A DNA stretch of 64,000 bases. It comes from Lewinellaceae bacterium. Lineage in GTDB: Bacteria; Bacteroidota; Bacteroidia; Chitinophagales; Saprospiraceae. The notes below the pieces were generated by a model. The model saw only the letters and a list, made by a program, of their open reading frames with translations. It did no database searches and had not been told where the DNA came from. The translations under genes and the position numbers were made by a program. The stretch spans positions 843,501 through 907,500 of the forward strand of contig JACJYC010000002.1 of NCBI GenBank assembly GCA_020636325.1, written 5' to 3'. Position 1 is the first letter of the stretch. The number at the start of each line of letters is the position of its first letter. Positions 51,507 to 59,917 of this stretch are shown here, in pieces.

Positions 51507-52391
51507 TCAGTTCTTCGGCTGTTTGATCTGGAATACCCTGGAAAGGTTGAAGCCGAACCGGATTTCGCCTTTTGCCCAGTCGCCGTTTCCATCGCTGATG
51601 TACGAGCGCTCCGTCATACCCACTGCATTGGAAAAGTGGAGCTGGAATACGTGCCCGCCGGTTTCGATGTCCACGCCCAGCGACAGCGGATTCCGGGCAA
51701 TGACGCCCGGGAAACGGTTGATCGCCAGATTATAATCAGCCACCAGGGCAAACCGGTTGGAAAGCTTGTAACGGGCGCCGATCTCCGTACCCAGCAAGGC
51801 GTTGGGATCGAGGCTGCTGGTAGTGAAATTGCGGTACACCATGAACGGAGCAACCTGAAGCGTGAATTTTTCAGAGAATTTCCTGCCCAGGATCACCTGA
51901 TGAAAATACGAGGTCCTGCGGTTGGGGTTGATGTCTTCCCCCGGAAATGGGTTTTTCAGTCCGATATAAGAAGCGCCGCTGACCCATACGATGGAAAGCG
52001 GGACATTGAGCTTGCCGGTGCTTTGCCGCAGGACCCGGATCTTCACGAATCCGTCAAATTCCTTGTAATTGGTGCTCCGGCCGATGCCGATGGTCAGGTT
52101 GTCGGAAAGGCCGTAGTCGAAACCCATGCGCATGCTGGCGTTGTCGAGGCCAAAAAATTCGTACGCTCCGCCGGAAACCTCGCCGAAACGGTGCAGGATC
52201 CGGAAATCGAGAACGCCTTCCCGAAGCATCTCCATACTGTGGCCATTGATGACCCTGGGAGATTTGAAGGCGTTGGTGATGTACTCTGTGGTTTCTTCCT
52301 CATCCAGCAAACCGAGCAATCCGCTGTCCGTCTGGGAAAACCCAAAAACCGGGAGCAATAGCAACAGCAGAAGAAAGCATTGTTTTTTCAT
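51507..52391 (-). CDS. DUF5777-family outer-membrane beta-barrel
   Basis: 294 residues from ATG 52391, directly beginning the signal peptide (MKKQCFLLLLLLLPVFGFSQ). Features of the DUF5777 family: AFKSPRVINGHSMEMLREGVLDFRILHRFGEV, FFGLDNASMRMGFDYGLSDNLTIGIGRST, KIRVLRQSTGKLNVPLSIVWVSG, HQVILGRKFSEKFTLQVAPF and a final aromatic-ended strand FGFNLSRVFQI. Probably an outer-membrane barrel, function unknown. From memory, it is commonly next to a c-type cytochrome with PSCyt-like domains, sometimes with a YceI gene between. Here the cytochrome gene lies directly upstream on the same strand, so they may act together in redox transport across the envelope. Confidence 0.85.
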   Translation of the reverse strand: MKKQCFLLLLLLLPVFGFSQTDSGLLGLLDEEETTEYITNAFKSPRVINGHSMEMLREGVLDFRILHRFGEVSGGAYEFFGLDNASMRMGFDYGLSDNLTIGIGRSTNYKEFDGFVKIRVLRQSTGKLNVPLSIVWVSGASYIGLKNPFPGEDINPNRRTSYFHQVILGRKFSEKFTLQVAPFMVYRNFTTSSLDPNALLGTEIGARYKLSNRFALVADYNLAINRFPGVIARNPLSLGVDIETGGHVFQLHFSNAVGMTERSYISDGNGDWAKGEIRFGFNLSRVFQIKQPKN

Positions 52392-52477
52392 GGTCCGATA
52401 TATTTTGAATAAACCGAAGGGTGTACGGCCTGAATTGGACGCGCCTTCGGAAGATGTCGATAATTTTGGAAAGAAGC

Positions 52478-53134
52478 CTAGTTGTCCGGGGCGCCGTTGG
52501 AGATCCATTTTTCAATTTGTTTGATGTCGCAGCTCGGGATCTTCCCCCCGCCGTCAGGCATCGCCAGGAACCCGCTGTCGTGCCGGATGGTCCCCAGGAT
52601 CTGGCCGTTGTCCACATAGGGTTTTACCTGGGAATAGGTTTCCAGCCGGATCACGCCGACCGGGTTGTTGCCGCTGTGGCAGGCGTAACACCACCCCTGG
52701 AAAATACCCACTACCGTTTTGTTGTAAGTCACCGAATCGGTGTTGCAACCGGAATTGCCCGAATTGTTGGCGGCGCCCTGTTCGATCCAAAGTGCGATCA
52801 AAGCGACATTTTCATCAGAGAAGCGGTCGCCGTCTTGCGGCATGTAGCCGAACGGTGTTACCAGCGAAGTGTACAGGGGGCTGCCCTTGTAGTCGCCGGC
52901 TTTCACCGCGGTCATGATCCCGTTGTAGGTGGTAAAGTCGTAACCTTGTTCCCGGTCTACAGCGTTGTGGCAGCCGCTTTTGGTGCAATTGGTTACGATG
53001 AGCGGAAAAACATCTTCCTCGAAGTACACGGTCGGATCGGGGATATGTTCTTTGGTGCATCCCTGAAAGGAGAATACAGTAGCGCCAAGTACCGTAGCTA
53101 CTGCCAGGAGATGCCGGATTTTGAAACTTTTCAT
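52478..53134 (-). CDS. Lipoprotein c-type cytochrome (two haem sites)
   Basis: 218 residues from ATG 53134 with a lipoprotein signal (AVATVLGATVFSFQGC, Cys at about 27). Two haem-attachment motifs: CTKSGCH (four residues between the Cys, longer than CxxCH) and CYACH (standard). Each is followed by the Met or other axial-ligand region (MPQDGDRFSDENVALIALWIEQGA and MPDGGGKIPSCDIKQIEKWISNGA). This matches planctomycete-type cytochrome c domains (PSCyt). Located in the periplasm and anchored to a membrane. It is transcribed together with, and 86 bases ahead of, the DUF5777 barrel. Confidence 0.85.
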   Translation of the reverse strand: MKSFKIRHLLAVATVLGATVFSFQGCTKEHIPDPTVYFEEDVFPLIVTNCTKSGCHNAVDREQGYDFTTYNGIMTAVKAGDYKGSPLYTSLVTPFGYMPQDGDRFSDENVALIALWIEQGAANNSGNSGCNTDSVTYNKTVVGIFQGWCYACHSGNNPVGVIRLETYSQVKPYVDNGQILGTIRHDSGFLAMPDGGGKIPSCDIKQIEKWISNGAPDN

Positions 53135-53408
53135 CGATAGATAGTTATTTGAACAAACAAAGTTTAAAAACAGCAATGCATAAGCAGGTATCGCCGCTTA
53201 GGTTAGCTAATAACGCCGCAGCGCTGCAAAAGTCTGCGGATAATTTAAAAAAGTTGAGAGATGAAAGGATCAGGTTGACAGATAGCCTGGTTTGCTAATT
53301 CAATTCGAGGATGTTCAAATTCGGTAGAATCAGACCGCAAAAAAAAGGTAATTGGAAGAAATAATCAAATTCCCGGGGCATTTTTAGCATCATTTATTGG
53401 CCGTTTGG

Positions 53409-55223
53409 TCAGTTATCCGTCGCAGTGGGGTGGGAATTGCGGTATCTGTTGACCAAAGTGGCCAGCAGCAGCAAGGCGGCCAGGAACATGGCGATCCGCG
53501 CGATCAGGTCGCCCCACCTGACATAGAATGTGATGCCGTCGTTGAGCCGGATGCTTTGCCGCAGGGTGCCGTCGACGCCGTACGGCAGCGACTGTTCAAT
53601 GTCCCCGCGCTGATTGATGAAGGCTGAAATGCCCGTATTGGCCGACCGGGCAATGGGTCGCCGGGTTTCGATGGCTCGCAGCGAAGCAAAATACAGGTGC
53701 TGGCGATGCCCCGGCGTATTGTCCCACCAGCCGTCATTGGTGACGATAAAAGCCGCCTGCGCACCGGCCCGTACATAGCCTGCAAAATACTCCCCGAAAA
53801 CCGATTCGTAGCAGATCACCGGCGCGATCCGGAAGCGGTCCTTGGTGAATACGCTCCTTCGCGGCTGGGTGCCCAAGCCGGCTGCCGTGCCCCCCAGTTG
53901 TTCCACTACCGGTTCCATGAAAAACAAGATCCGCTTGAACGGGAAATTCTCCGGTCCCGGGACGAGTTTCGATTTTTTATACTGCTGCACCTCCTCCTGT
54001 CCGATGGTCAATTGCGCCGCCAGGTTATAGGTTTCGTAGAACATGGTCCGTCCGTCCGCGCCGACATGCGTCCTCGTATGGCCGGTATGAGGTTCATCCG
54101 ACCCGAAAATATGGTAGGCATCCAGGCCGGTCACGATGCTCAGCCCCGGATAAGCCGCAAAGGTTTTCCGCAGGCGGATCGTGGTCGGGTAATCATTGAT
54201 GCGGTCCGTTTCCATCGAGCGGAATGCTGACTCCGGGTAAACGATGTAGTCCACCGTACTGTCGAGCCGGGACCGGGTCAGGTCGATGTAGCCGTTCAGC
54301 TGGAAATCCTCCGGCAAGGTGAATTTCTCATAAAAGGGTTCGTAGTTGGGCTGGACGATCAAGACCTCCGCCTGCTGATGGCCCTGCGCCTGAAAGGTGA
54401 AGTATTGCACCAGGGAAACGGCAACCGGGGTGACCCCAAGAAGACCGATCTGCATTATCCGGTTCCGGCGCCAGCGGCCGGTCTGCTGCCGTTCTTCGTA
54501 TGCCTGGAAAAGCAGGATATTCATGACCAGTATCCACAACGAGCCGCCGAAAACGCCGGTGAATTCATACCATTGCACGGTGGCCGGGACCTGGGCAAAA
54601 AAATTGCCGAGCGTGAGCCAGGGCCAGGTAAGGTCCCAGTTCAGATGAAGGTATTCAAAGCTGATCCAGTAGGCGGCAAAAGCGGCATAACCCAACCTGG
54701 GGATGACCCTGTTCGTCAGTTGGAAAAGCAGGAACGGGATGCACATGAGCAGGGCATTGGCCAGAATGGCAAACAACCCGGCAGCCAGGGACGAATCGGC
54801 CACCCAGAAAGTGGTCAGGATATTCCAGAGCACCAAAGCAAAATACAGGTAGGGAAACAGTCGCGCTTTGGAGCCGTTTTCCCTTGCTGTTTTAAGCTCC
54901 TTTTCGAGGATCAAAAGCGGCACAAAACCGGCAAATGCAAGCCAGGGAACGGGTAAAATGCCCGGAAAACCCAGCGAAAGCAGCACGGCGCTCAGCGTGG
55001 CCAGGCCTATCCGGCGCCATTGAATCCGGCCGCGGCCGGCCAGCAGAATAAGCCCCGCTATCCCTAGCCACGAACAAAGCAGGAACCAAAACGGCCGGTA
55101 TCCCCAAAGCATTTCCTGGCTGTTGAGCGAATACATGCTCCAGGCGGAAACAGCCGAGACCACCAGCATAACGGCTGTGAAGGCCGCCAGGTAAGGAAAA
55201 GCTTTGGACTTTGAGGGTATCAT
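53409..55223 (-). CDS. lnt: Apolipoprotein N-acyltransferase
   Basis: 604 residues. Six or so N-terminal membrane helices (about 10-230) are followed by a nitrilase-like domain (about 270-540). The catalytic triad regions are visible: Glu in VYPESAFRS, Lys in KSKLVPGPENFPF, and Cys in APVICYESVFGEYF. A final membrane helix follows (LIARIAMFLAALLLLATLVN). Lnt adds the third acyl chain to lipoproteins in the inner membrane. The many lipoproteins in the window fit such an activity. Start ATG 55223. Confidence 0.93.
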   Translation of the reverse strand: MIPSKSKAFPYLAAFTAVMLVVSAVSAWSMYSLNSQEMLWGYRPFWFLLCSWLGIAGLILLAGRGRIQWRRIGLATLSAVLLSLGFPGILPVPWLAFAGFVPLLILEKELKTARENGSKARLFPYLYFALVLWNILTTFWVADSSLAAGLFAILANALLMCIPFLLFQLTNRVIPRLGYAAFAAYWISFEYLHLNWDLTWPWLTLGNFFAQVPATVQWYEFTGVFGGSLWILVMNILLFQAYEERQQTGRWRRNRIMQIGLLGVTPVAVSLVQYFTFQAQGHQQAEVLIVQPNYEPFYEKFTLPEDFQLNGYIDLTRSRLDSTVDYIVYPESAFRSMETDRINDYPTTIRLRKTFAAYPGLSIVTGLDAYHIFGSDEPHTGHTRTHVGADGRTMFYETYNLAAQLTIGQEEVQQYKKSKLVPGPENFPFKRILFFMEPVVEQLGGTAAGLGTQPRRSVFTKDRFRIAPVICYESVFGEYFAGYVRAGAQAAFIVTNDGWWDNTPGHRQHLYFASLRAIETRRPIARSANTGISAFINQRGDIEQSLPYGVDGTLRQSIRLNDGITFYVRWGDLIARIAMFLAALLLLATLVNRYRNSHPTATDN

Positions 55224-55410
55224 TCCGAGAAGTTATGCTGCGCAATTTTACGAAAAGTTTGCGGGAGGGGGAGTCCCATTAAGTTAGTTAACGGTTTTTT
55301 CACTTTTTGAGATCAAATTTCCGGCCTGATTGTTTCTTAAGGAAGAATTGCTGAATTTTGCCGGATGAACGGCCTGAAAAGCGTTCGAAGACTTCAAACA
55401 AATACAGCCT

Positions 55411-56691
55411 GTGATCGATTTTACACGATTCACCCTTGACAACGGAATGCGCCTCCTGGTCCACGTGGATACCAATACGCCGATGGCGGCTTTCAACCTC
55501 ATGTACAACGTGGGTTCCCGGGACGAATCGCCGGATAAAACCGGTTTTGCCCACCTGTTTGAACACCTGATGTTCGGCGGTTCGGTCAACGCGCCCGACT
55601 TCGATGACCCGATCCAGCTCGCCGGCGGAGAGAATAACGCCTTTACCAATAACGACGTCACCAGCTACTATCAGGTGTTGCCGGCTGAAAACCTGGAAAC
55701 GGCCTTCTGGCTCGAATCCGACCGGATGCTGAACCTGAATTTTGACCGGAAGGTGCTCAACGTGCAGCGTAAGGTGGTCGTGGAGGAATTCAAGGAAACC
55801 TGCCTGAATGAGCCGTACGGCGACGTTTTCCACCATTTGTCGGAAATGGCGTATAAGGTCCACCCTTATCGCTGGCCGACCATCGGCCTGGTGCCCGAGC
55901 ATGTGGAAAAAGCCAGGATGGCCGATGTGCGGTCGTTCTTCGGCAAGCACTACCGGCCCAATAATGCGGTGCTGGTCGTGTGCGGGAATGTTGAACCGGA
56001 AACGGTCAGGGCGATGGCGGTAAAATGGTTCGGGGATATCCCTGCGGGTAAAATACCGGTGAGGGACCTGCCGGCAGAGCCGCCGCAAAAAGACGCGGTA
56101 TTCCGGATCGCCAGAGGGAATGTACCCAACGAGGCCCTGTACCTGGCCTTTCACTGTCCGGCCCGGATGGAACGGGATTATTACGTGGTGGACCTGCTGT
56201 CGGATATCCTGGGCAACGGACCTTCCTCCAGGCTTTACCGGCGCCTCCTCAAAGAAAGAGAATTGTTCACTTCGGTCGATTGCTATATTACCGGCAGCGC
56301 CGACCCCGGATTGTTCATCATTGAAGGCAAGCCCGCCGAGGGGGTCACCCTGGAGAAAGCCGAAGACGCGATCTGGGAAGAAATTGAGATGTTGCGGAAA
56401 GAGTTCGTCCCGGACCGCGAGCTGGAAAAGATCAAAAACAAGGCCGAAGCTACGCTGATCTTTTCCGAATTGAGCGTGCTGAACAAAGCGATCAACCTGG
56501 CCTTTTTTGAAATTCTGGGCGACGGCAGCTGGATCAATGAAGAAGAGGGCATATACAATTCGATCACCGCTGCCGACCTCCGGCGGATGGCCGGCAGCAT
56601 GCTGGTTCCCGAAAATTGTTCCAGGTTGTATTACAAACCCAAAGAGGAGCAACAGGTCGAACCCGTTGCAGCCGAATCACTCGCCCAATAG
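55411..56691 (+). CDS. M16 zinc protease, half-size
   Basis: 426 residues from GTG 55411. The motif TGFAHLFEHLMFGGS gives HxxEH, with the third ligand Glu in QRKVVVEEFKETC. One M16 pair (N- and C-half of ~210 each) is present, typical of M16B proteins (about 400-450 residues) that work as dimers or with a second, inactive partner. No signal peptide. Its end overlaps the convergent TlpA-like gene by 15 bases. It is not next to the full-length M16 gene at 45305, nor to a partner subunit. Confidence 0.9.
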   Translation: MIDFTRFTLDNGMRLLVHVDTNTPMAAFNLMYNVGSRDESPDKTGFAHLFEHLMFGGSVNAPDFDDPIQLAGGENNAFTNNDVTSYYQVLPAENLETAFWLESDRMLNLNFDRKVLNVQRKVVVEEFKETCLNEPYGDVFHHLSEMAYKVHPYRWPTIGLVPEHVEKARMADVRSFFGKHYRPNNAVLVVCGNVEPETVRAMAVKWFGDIPAGKIPVRDLPAEPPQKDAVFRIARGNVPNEALYLAFHCPARMERDYYVVDLLSDILGNGPSSRLYRRLLKERELFTSVDCYITGSADPGLFIIEGKPAEGVTLEKAEDAIWEEIEMLRKEFVPDRELEKIKNKAEATLIFSELSVLNKAINLAFFEILGDGSWINEEEGIYNSITAADLRRMAGSMLVPENCSRLYYKPKEEQQVEPVAAESLAQ

Positions 56692-58029
56692 TTCCTGCAG
56701 TTTTTGCTCAAGCGCTTCACCCCGAAGGCCCCGGGCGAGGATGCGCCCTTCCTGGTCCAGTAGAATGGTATGCGGTATGGAGCGGACCCCGAAGGTTTGG
56801 GCAACTTCGTTCTGCCAGCCTTTGAGATCACTGACATGTTGCCAGGTAAGGCCGTCGGCTTCGATGGCCTGCAACCACCTGTCCTTGCTGTTATCAAGGC
56901 TGACCCCGAGGATTTCAAACCCCTTTGATTTGTAGTGGTTGTATACCCGGACCACATTGGGATTTTCCCTTCTGCAGGGGCCGCACCAGCTGGCCCAGAA
57001 ATCGACCAGCACGATCTTTCCCCTGAAATCGCTCAGGTTGACCGGTTTTCCATCGGGTGAATCCTGGGTGAAATCCGGGGCAATGCCGCCGACGATGGTG
57101 CTGCCGGCCTTTTTGAGTTCGGCTTCGATGATGGCTGCCCCGTCCGGGTCGGTTTTCCTGAAATCTTCAACGAATGCCTTTGCGAAGACGGCGTAGTTGG
57201 GGTGGTTGCGCTCTTTGAGGGCGGCCATGACCCCGCCGTAAGCCAGTTTTTGTACGGCAGAACCGGAAGGCATGCGTTTCAGGGCTGTTTCGATGAAATG
57301 CTGGTGGGTTTCCTGATCGATATTGACGCTGCTCAGGGTTTGCGCATAGCTTTTGAAGCTCTCGTATACCCATGGCAGGGTGTTGTAGCCCTTGTCGTTA
57401 AAATCGGCGAAACGGAAAAACTGATCGGTAAAGTAGACCAGTTCGTTTTCGTATTCCTGGCCGTTGTTGGGGTAGCTCAGGTACGTGTTCAGGGCCGCGA
57501 CGCGGGCAAAGAACGGATTGACCGATTTGAGGGAGTCGAGGAATTGGAGCTTGGCTTTGTCCAGCTCGGCCATGTCGGCGGCAATTTTCCGCTGTACCTC
57601 GTCATTGCGCATGTTGCGCTGGAAATTGCTCGCCTGTTGGCTGCTTTTGACCTTGAACTGGTCCAGTTGCGCTTTCACGGCCTGGTATCCGTTGTTCAGG
57701 TCCGAATTTTCTACCCGGGCGTTCCTGATATTGTTGCAGGCGCCTTTGATGACGACATCCGGTTCCTGGCCCAGAATGACGGGCAGGGTCAGTTTGTCGG
57801 TTGCGCCGACGTAATAGAATTGGGGATCTGATTTCGGGACTTCAAACACGAAGGCGTCCTCCCTGGAGGTTGCAGCCTGCATGGGTATGAATCGGATACC
57901 GTCGAAGCGGTAAAGTTGCATGGATTGACCGCAGCCGCTGATTTCACAACGGAGCGTAAGCTTCTCGGCCGGGGGGGCGCCTGCAATAAACAAGGCAGCC
58001 AGCGCTGCAAAAAAGACAGATAATTTCAT
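56677..58029 (-). CDS. TlpA-like thioredoxin with N-terminal DUF4369-type domain
   Basis: 450 residues from ATG 58029 (a TTG six bases upstream is possible but less likely). Signal peptide MKLSVFFAALAALFIAGAPPA. The N-terminal domain (about 25-130, ISGCGQSMQLYRFDGIRFIPMQAATSREDAFVFEV) resembles DUF4369. A helical middle (about 130-310) is followed by a TlpA/AhpC-type thioredoxin domain (about 315-450: APDFTQDSPDGKPVNLSDFRGKIVLVDFWASWCGPCRRENPNVV, RSIPHTILLDQEGRILARGLRG) with active WCGPC. Expected to be a periplasmic thiol-disulfide reductase anchored by its signal region. A perfect promoter (58050-58081) precedes it. Confidence 0.9.
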   Translation of the reverse strand: MKLSVFFAALAALFIAGAPPAEKLTLRCEISGCGQSMQLYRFDGIRFIPMQAATSREDAFVFEVPKSDPQFYYVGATDKLTLPVILGQEPDVVIKGACNNIRNARVENSDLNNGYQAVKAQLDQFKVKSSQQASNFQRNMRNDEVQRKIAADMAELDKAKLQFLDSLKSVNPFFARVAALNTYLSYPNNGQEYENELVYFTDQFFRFADFNDKGYNTLPWVYESFKSYAQTLSSVNIDQETHQHFIETALKRMPSGSAVQKLAYGGVMAALKERNHPNYAVFAKAFVEDFRKTDPDGAAIIEAELKKAGSTIVGGIAPDFTQDSPDGKPVNLSDFRGKIVLVDFWASWCGPCRRENPNVVRVYNHYKSKGFEILGVSLDNSKDRWLQAIEADGLTWQHVSDLKGWQNEVAQTFGVRSIPHTILLDQEGRILARGLRGEALEQKLQELLGE

Positions 58030-58049
58030 GGTCAAAAAATTTTCGGATA

Positions 58050-58081
58050 CAAAATTACGTGAATTTCAAAGGAATCGCAAA
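58050..58081 (-). promoter_or_regulatory. Promoter of the TlpA-like gene
   Basis: On the minus strand TTTG (58081-58078), 20 bases, TAATTTTG (58057-58050). Expected start about 58043, a leader of about 14 bases to ATG 58029. Confidence 0.75.
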
Positions 58082-58156
58082 CCGAAATATTTCCGGCGCT
58101 CGTCTGCTTATTCCTTGAAAACAGCTAAATTATAAGCCTTTCGGCCAACAATTCGC

Positions 58157-58164
58157 TAATTTTG
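58157..58164 (+). promoter_or_regulatory. -7 element upstream of the membrane-protein/GT2 operon
   Basis: TAATTTTG fits TAnnTTTG and lies 27 bases before the ATG at 58191. No good -33 element is seen at 19-20 bases. Confidence 0.5.
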
Positions 58165-58190
58165 TCCGTATTGATATAAAAATCATTTCA

Positions 58191-58658
58191 ATGAGCGATC
58201 AACGAAATTTCAATATCAGGGGCAACCCCTTTAGCGCATTATTGGGCATTCTCATAACGGTAGGCGTTTTTATCCTGTTGTTCTACCTGACGCAATTTAT
58301 TTTTAAACTGCTGTGGATCGCTTCGCCTTTCCTGCTGGTCGCGTCCCTGGTCATTGACCATACCGTATTCCTGGGATACGCCAAATGGATCGGCCGCCTG
58401 CTGAAAACCCGCTTCTGGGTGGGGCTGGGGGCAATGGCCCTGTCGGCCTTGTTGTTCCCGCTGACGGTGTTGTATCTTTTCAGCAGGTCGCTGCTCAATA
58501 GAAAAGTGCGCGAAGTCCGCAAGGAAGCCGAAATTCGCCGTCAGGGCGAGTATGCGGACTTTGAAATCGTAGAAGAGAAGCCGCTGGATCTGCCCGGGCT
58601 GGAAAAAGAATCCCGGACCAAAAAGGGCAATGATTACGATCGCCTTTTTGATCAGTAG
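58191..58658 (+). CDS. Small membrane protein of unknown function
   Basis: 155 residues: three membrane helices (about 22-48, FSALLGILITVGVFILLFYLTQFIF; 50-70; 85-105, FWVGLGAMALSALLFPLTVLYLF) and a charged cytoplasmic tail with YADFEIVEEKPLDLPGLEKESRTKKGNDYDRLFDQ. No family is recognised beyond a pattern common in Bacteroidota. Its stop overlaps the start of the GT2 gene by 29 bases, so the two are translationally linked. Confidence 0.75.
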   Translation: MSDQRNFNIRGNPFSALLGILITVGVFILLFYLTQFIFKLLWIASPFLLVASLVIDHTVFLGYAKWIGRLLKTRFWVGLGAMALSALLFPLTVLYLFSRSLLNRKVREVRKEAEIRRQGEYADFEIVEEKPLDLPGLEKESRTKKGNDYDRLFDQ

Positions 58659-59790
58659 TACTGCGCTCCTGTTGGCGGCCGGTTACGCCGCCTTGCTCCG
58701 GCAGGCCATCCGGGTTTGGCGCCGGATCCCTGAAACCGCTATTGACGACGGCTGGCGCCCGCAGACCCGGATCAGCGTGCTCATCCCCGCCCGAAACGAA
58801 TCGGAAAATATCGGCGCCTGCCTGGAGTCCGTCCTGAAACAGGCCTATCCCCCGGAGCTGACGGAGGTTATCGTCATCGACGACCACTCGGAAGATGAAA
58901 CCGCCGCCATGGTCCGCGCCGTCCGGGATCCGCGCCTGAAACTCCTGCAACTGGCCGATTTTCCGGAATATTTACTCCCCGAAGTAGCGTTAAAAAAACA
59001 GGCCGTCACGTTGGGCGTTCATCGCGCAGGGGGCGAACTGATCGTTTGTACCGACGCTGATTGCATCGTACCTGCCGATTGGTTGCGGTACCACGCCTGG
59101 TGTTTTGAACGGGAAAATTGCCTTTTTACCGGCGGGCCGGTCAACTTTTTCCGGGAAAGCAGCCTGCTGGAAAGATTCCAGAGCCTCGACTACCTCGGCA
59201 TGATGTTGCTGACGGGGACGGGCATATTCACCGGGCATTTCCATTTGAGCAACGGCGCTAACCTCTCTTATTCCCGAAAGGCTTTTCTGGATGCAGGGGG
59301 ATATGAAGACAACCGCCACCTGGGTTCGGGCGACGATTGGCTGCTCTCCATGAAGATGGCCAAACGCTTTCCCGGAAGGATTCAGTTCCTGAAAAATGCC
59401 GCAGCTGCGGTCCGGACCCGGGCAATGCCGACCTTGAAGACTTTTATCCGTCAGCGCAAGCGGTGGGCCTCCAAGTCGGGCGCCTATCACCAGTGGCGGC
59501 TGGTTGGTACCCAGGGACTGGTGTTTTTATTGTGCTGGAGCTTGTTGTTGGGCCTGATCGCACTCCCGTGGGCCGGGTCTCTCGCGTTGTCTCTGCTGTT
59601 GGTCGCCTGGACGGTCAAGGGCCTGGCTGATTATTTTTTTTTGCGTGAAGGGGCGGTTTTTTTTGACCGCAGGGATCTTTTGCAGTCTTATATACAGGCC
59701 CAGTTCTTGCACGTGTTGTACTTTGCCGGGATCGGTTTGGCGGGATTGTTCTTTCGGCAATACCAATGGAAAGGCCGGGTCAGCCGTTGA
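58630..59790 (+). CDS. Family 2 glycosyltransferase, membrane-bound
   Basis: 386 residues. A short N-terminal membrane helix (LISSTALLLAAGYAALL) precedes a GT2 domain (about 48-285): RISVLIPARNESENIGACLESVLKQAYP, VIVIDDHSEDE (nucleotide-binding Asp-Asp), CTDADCIVP (DxD-type metal site), GGYEDNRHLGSGDDW (acceptor-binding ED region) and RQRKRWASKSG (Q/RxxRW). C-terminal membrane helices (about 300-370) follow. Such enzymes make envelope polysaccharide or glycolipid in the inner membrane. The ATG lies inside the end of the preceding small membrane-protein gene. Confidence 0.9.
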   Translation: MITIAFLISSTALLLAAGYAALLRQAIRVWRRIPETAIDDGWRPQTRISVLIPARNESENIGACLESVLKQAYPPELTEVIVIDDHSEDETAAMVRAVRDPRLKLLQLADFPEYLLPEVALKKQAVTLGVHRAGGELIVCTDADCIVPADWLRYHAWCFERENCLFTGGPVNFFRESSLLERFQSLDYLGMMLLTGTGIFTGHFHLSNGANLSYSRKAFLDAGGYEDNRHLGSGDDWLLSMKMAKRFPGRIQFLKNAAAAVRTRAMPTLKTFIRQRKRWASKSGAYHQWRLVGTQGLVFLLCWSLLLGLIALPWAGSLALSLLLVAWTVKGLADYFFLREGAVFFDRRDLLQSYIQAQFLHVLYFAGIGLAGLFFRQYQWKGRVSR

Positions 59791-59917
59791 AGGCCGGTGT
59801 GAAAAGGGTTTTTTGTTTGATTCCGGACTAAATTTTCTTGAATTTTAATCCCATGCCACCGGATTGCGTCTGAAATAGATAGCTATCTTGCATGAGCGCT
59901 CAAAATGCTCTAAAACT

